Below, piece by piece: positions 63,041 to 64,000 of a stretch of 64,000 bases of DNA. A model generated the notes under the pieces. The model had not been told where the DNA came from, ran no database searches, and saw nothing but the letters and a program-made list of their open reading frames with translations. Both the position numbers and the translations under genes were made by a program. Positions within the stretch are counted from its first letter, which is position 1. Every line of letters begins with the position of its first letter. Source of the DNA: Lachnospiraceae bacterium UBA3273 (lineage in GTDB: Bacteria; Bacillota; Clostridia; Lachnospirales; Lachnospiraceae); NCBI GenBank assembly GCA_002362385.1, contig DEUB01000046.1, positions 112,620 through 176,619 on the forward strand. The letters run 5' to 3'.

Positions 63041-63408
63041 CCATACACCTCATGATCCGGCTGCCTGGCAGAGAGCCTCCCCTCCAGAGGGGAGCATACA
63101 TCAATCCCGCATTTCGCCATCTGGCGCAGGAATTCCCCGCACTGCTTTTCATCACGGGAGATCCTGGACGCATCCAGGATCAAAAGCACTTCGATCCCCC
63201 TGCTGTCCTTTGCCTCCAGGAACAGGTCCAGTCCCGGCCTGTTTGCTCCTACCCCGCCTCCCATATCACTGGAGCTGCCTGCGATCTCTGTCTGAAGCTG
63301 CTCTCCATAAGTATTCAGCTGTTCATACTGCTTCTTTAAGGCACCATGGCTGTCCTCCGGTGCGTCGATATGGGTGTAGATCCATGCTTTTTTCTTTCTG
63401 CTTTCCAT
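63025..63408 (-). CDS. Serine-recombinase-like N-terminal domain lacking the catalytic serine
   Basis: This 127-residue protein matches only the catalytic domain of serine recombinases (AWIYTHIDAPEDS, GANRPGLDLFLE, VLLILDASRISRDEKQ). In active enzymes the first motif reads Y-x-R-V-S-T, with the nucleophilic Ser; here it is YTHIDAP, so both the Arg and Ser are gone. The DNA-binding domain is also missing. It may be a structural or regulatory relic. The start follows AGGAGA. Confidence 0.7.
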   Translation of the reverse strand: MESRKKKAWIYTHIDAPEDSHGALKKQYEQLNTYGEQLQTEIAGSSSDMGGGVGANRPGLDLFLEAKDSRGIEVLLILDASRISRDEKQCGEFLRQMAKCGIDVCSPLEGRLSARQPDHEVYGWIMS

Positions 63409-63411
63409 CTC

Positions 63412-63846
63412 TCATTCTCCTCTCCTGGCCTGTTCTCTCACACCTGTCCGCCCCGGCTTTTGACTGTCCGCCTTCTTTTCCTCCCTCTGGAAACGCTTCA
63501 TCCCCAGGCTGACAGTCAGCCCTCTGTCCACTGCCTGCATGGTCTCTTTATCCAGGCAGCCTATGTAATCACGCAGCCTTCTCCGGTCCAGTGTCCGGAC
63601 CTGCTCCAGCAGTATCATGGAATTCTGATGCAGACCATAAAACTGCCCGCCTATCCAGATATGGGTCGGTAGTTTGTGCTTTTCATCCCGGCTAGTGATC
63701 GCTGCTGCTATGGTGGTCGGACTGAACTGGTTCCCCGTGTTATTCTGCAAGATCACCACTGGTCGGATGCCTCCCTGTTCGCTGCCTACCACCGGCCTCA
63801 GATCGGCATAGTAGATGTCTCCCCGCCGTATCCTTTTCCTTGCCAT
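63412..63846 (-). CDS. PemK/MazF-family toxin
   Basis: This 144-residue endoribonuclease toxin of the MazF fold has GDIYYADLRPVVGSEQGG, RPVVILQNNTGNQ and TIAAAITS, the active-site segments, then MILLEQVRTLDRRRL. No classical MazE-type antitoxin gene precedes it within the window. It is the first gene of a five-gene run. GGAGG precedes ATG 63846. Confidence 0.85.
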   Translation of the reverse strand: MARKRIRRGDIYYADLRPVVGSEQGGIRPVVILQNNTGNQFSPTTIAAAITSRDEKHKLPTHIWIGGQFYGLHQNSMILLEQVRTLDRRRLRDYIGCLDKETMQAVDRGLTVSLGMKRFQREEKKADSQKPGRTGVREQARRGE

Positions 63847-63907
63847 TTTCCTTTTCCTCCGTTTTGAAAGACAGAAACAAAGATATTCCTGTCCTCTTCT
63901 TTTAAAC

Positions 63908-63936
63908 AGCGGCGGCCTGAAAATCAGACCGCCGCC
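63908..63936 (-). terminator. Hairpin before the MazF operon
   Basis: A 12-bp GC-rich stem with one mismatch (GCGGCGGCCTGA with TCAGACCGCCGC) and a 3-nt loop lies just after the stop of the partial gene at the window edge. The T tract is weak. Confidence 0.55.
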
Positions 63937-63944
63937 CAGTTATC

Positions 63945-64000
63945 TCACATGAAAAATCGTGCTTGTTTTTCATTTATAAGTTTCATCTGCTCCCATTCGA
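63945..64000 (-). CDS. C-terminal end of a gene running off the window
   Basis: One frame stays open from the window edge to a TGA at 63945, encoding EWEQMKLINEKQARFFM. The GC-rich hairpin immediately after the stop supports a real gene end. Too little is visible to assign a function. Confidence 0.4.
   Translation of the reverse strand, partial: EWEQMKLINEKQARFFM

Larger units (their letters stand above)
61827..64000 (-). mobile_element. Edge of an integrative conjugative element or similar island
   Basis: Tightly overlapping small genes (MazF, a serine-recombinase-like domain, a small acidic protein, a MazF-like paralogue) form a set I associate with accessory regions of Lachnospiraceae integrative elements. 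No conjugation gene is visible inside the window, so the assignment rests on gene content only. Confidence 0.45.

Overview
The window looks like chromosome of a strictly anaerobic Firmicute, most likely a Lachnospiraceae-type clostridium. Support comes from rubrerythrin, superoxide reductase, rubredoxin, ferredoxin-dependent 2-oxoacid oxidoreductases, AGGAGG-type ribosome binding sites, and the polyamine operon and integrative-element gene sets typical of gut clostridia. No rRNA, tRNA or CRISPR array was seen. Most genes lie on the minus strand.

Layout by position. 1-4.6 kb: a truncated histidine kinase with its response regulator, a phospholipase D-like protein, a short-chain dehydrogenase, and a superoxide reductase/rubrerythrin pair. 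4.7-8.4 kb: a 2-oxoacid:ferredoxin oxidoreductase encoded as two fusion proteins (alpha-beta and gamma-delta) behind a rubredoxin gene. 8.6-15.6 kb: a CPBP protease, then a two-component system with an ABC transporter and an unknown membrane protein. 15.8-17.2 kb: MscL with a zinc-ribbon tail and a PocR-domain sensor. 17.3-24.2 kb: a complete arginine-to-spermidine operon preceded by an unexplained leader or ncRNA with its own promoter and terminator. 24.6-27.1 kb: a YerB-like lipoprotein and a MATE exporter that may be leaderless.

27.2-36.6 kb is the most unusual region. It appears to be one long operon holding a two-domain endolysin, two paralogous DUF2589 proteins, three small or unknown proteins, a STAS protein, an acetyltransferase, and a SpoIIE-type phosphatase fused to an RsbW-like ATPase domain. 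The last set forms a partner-switching module. I know of no described function for this combination.

36.9-47 kb: a WYL regulator, an AgrC/AgrA-like pair, a ZIP transporter, and a MacB-type ABC transporter behind a striking array of periodic half-sites, then MATE and AraC-GNAT. 47.2-53.3 kb: a BlaI/BlaR1 pair whose operator also occurs twice in front of a 1187-residue lipoprotein built from three repeats, so that gene is the likely target.

53.4-54.6 kb: a DUF4405 membrane protein and a chimeric flavodoxin. 54.7-61.8 kb: a Tn554-like module (three tyrosine recombinases plus a small DUF6262/TnpC-like protein) with an AT-rich HEPN-motif passenger gene. 61.8-64 kb: genes typical of a clostridial integrative conjugative element, namely a MazF toxin, a degenerate MazF-like protein and a serine-recombinase-like protein lacking its catalytic serine.
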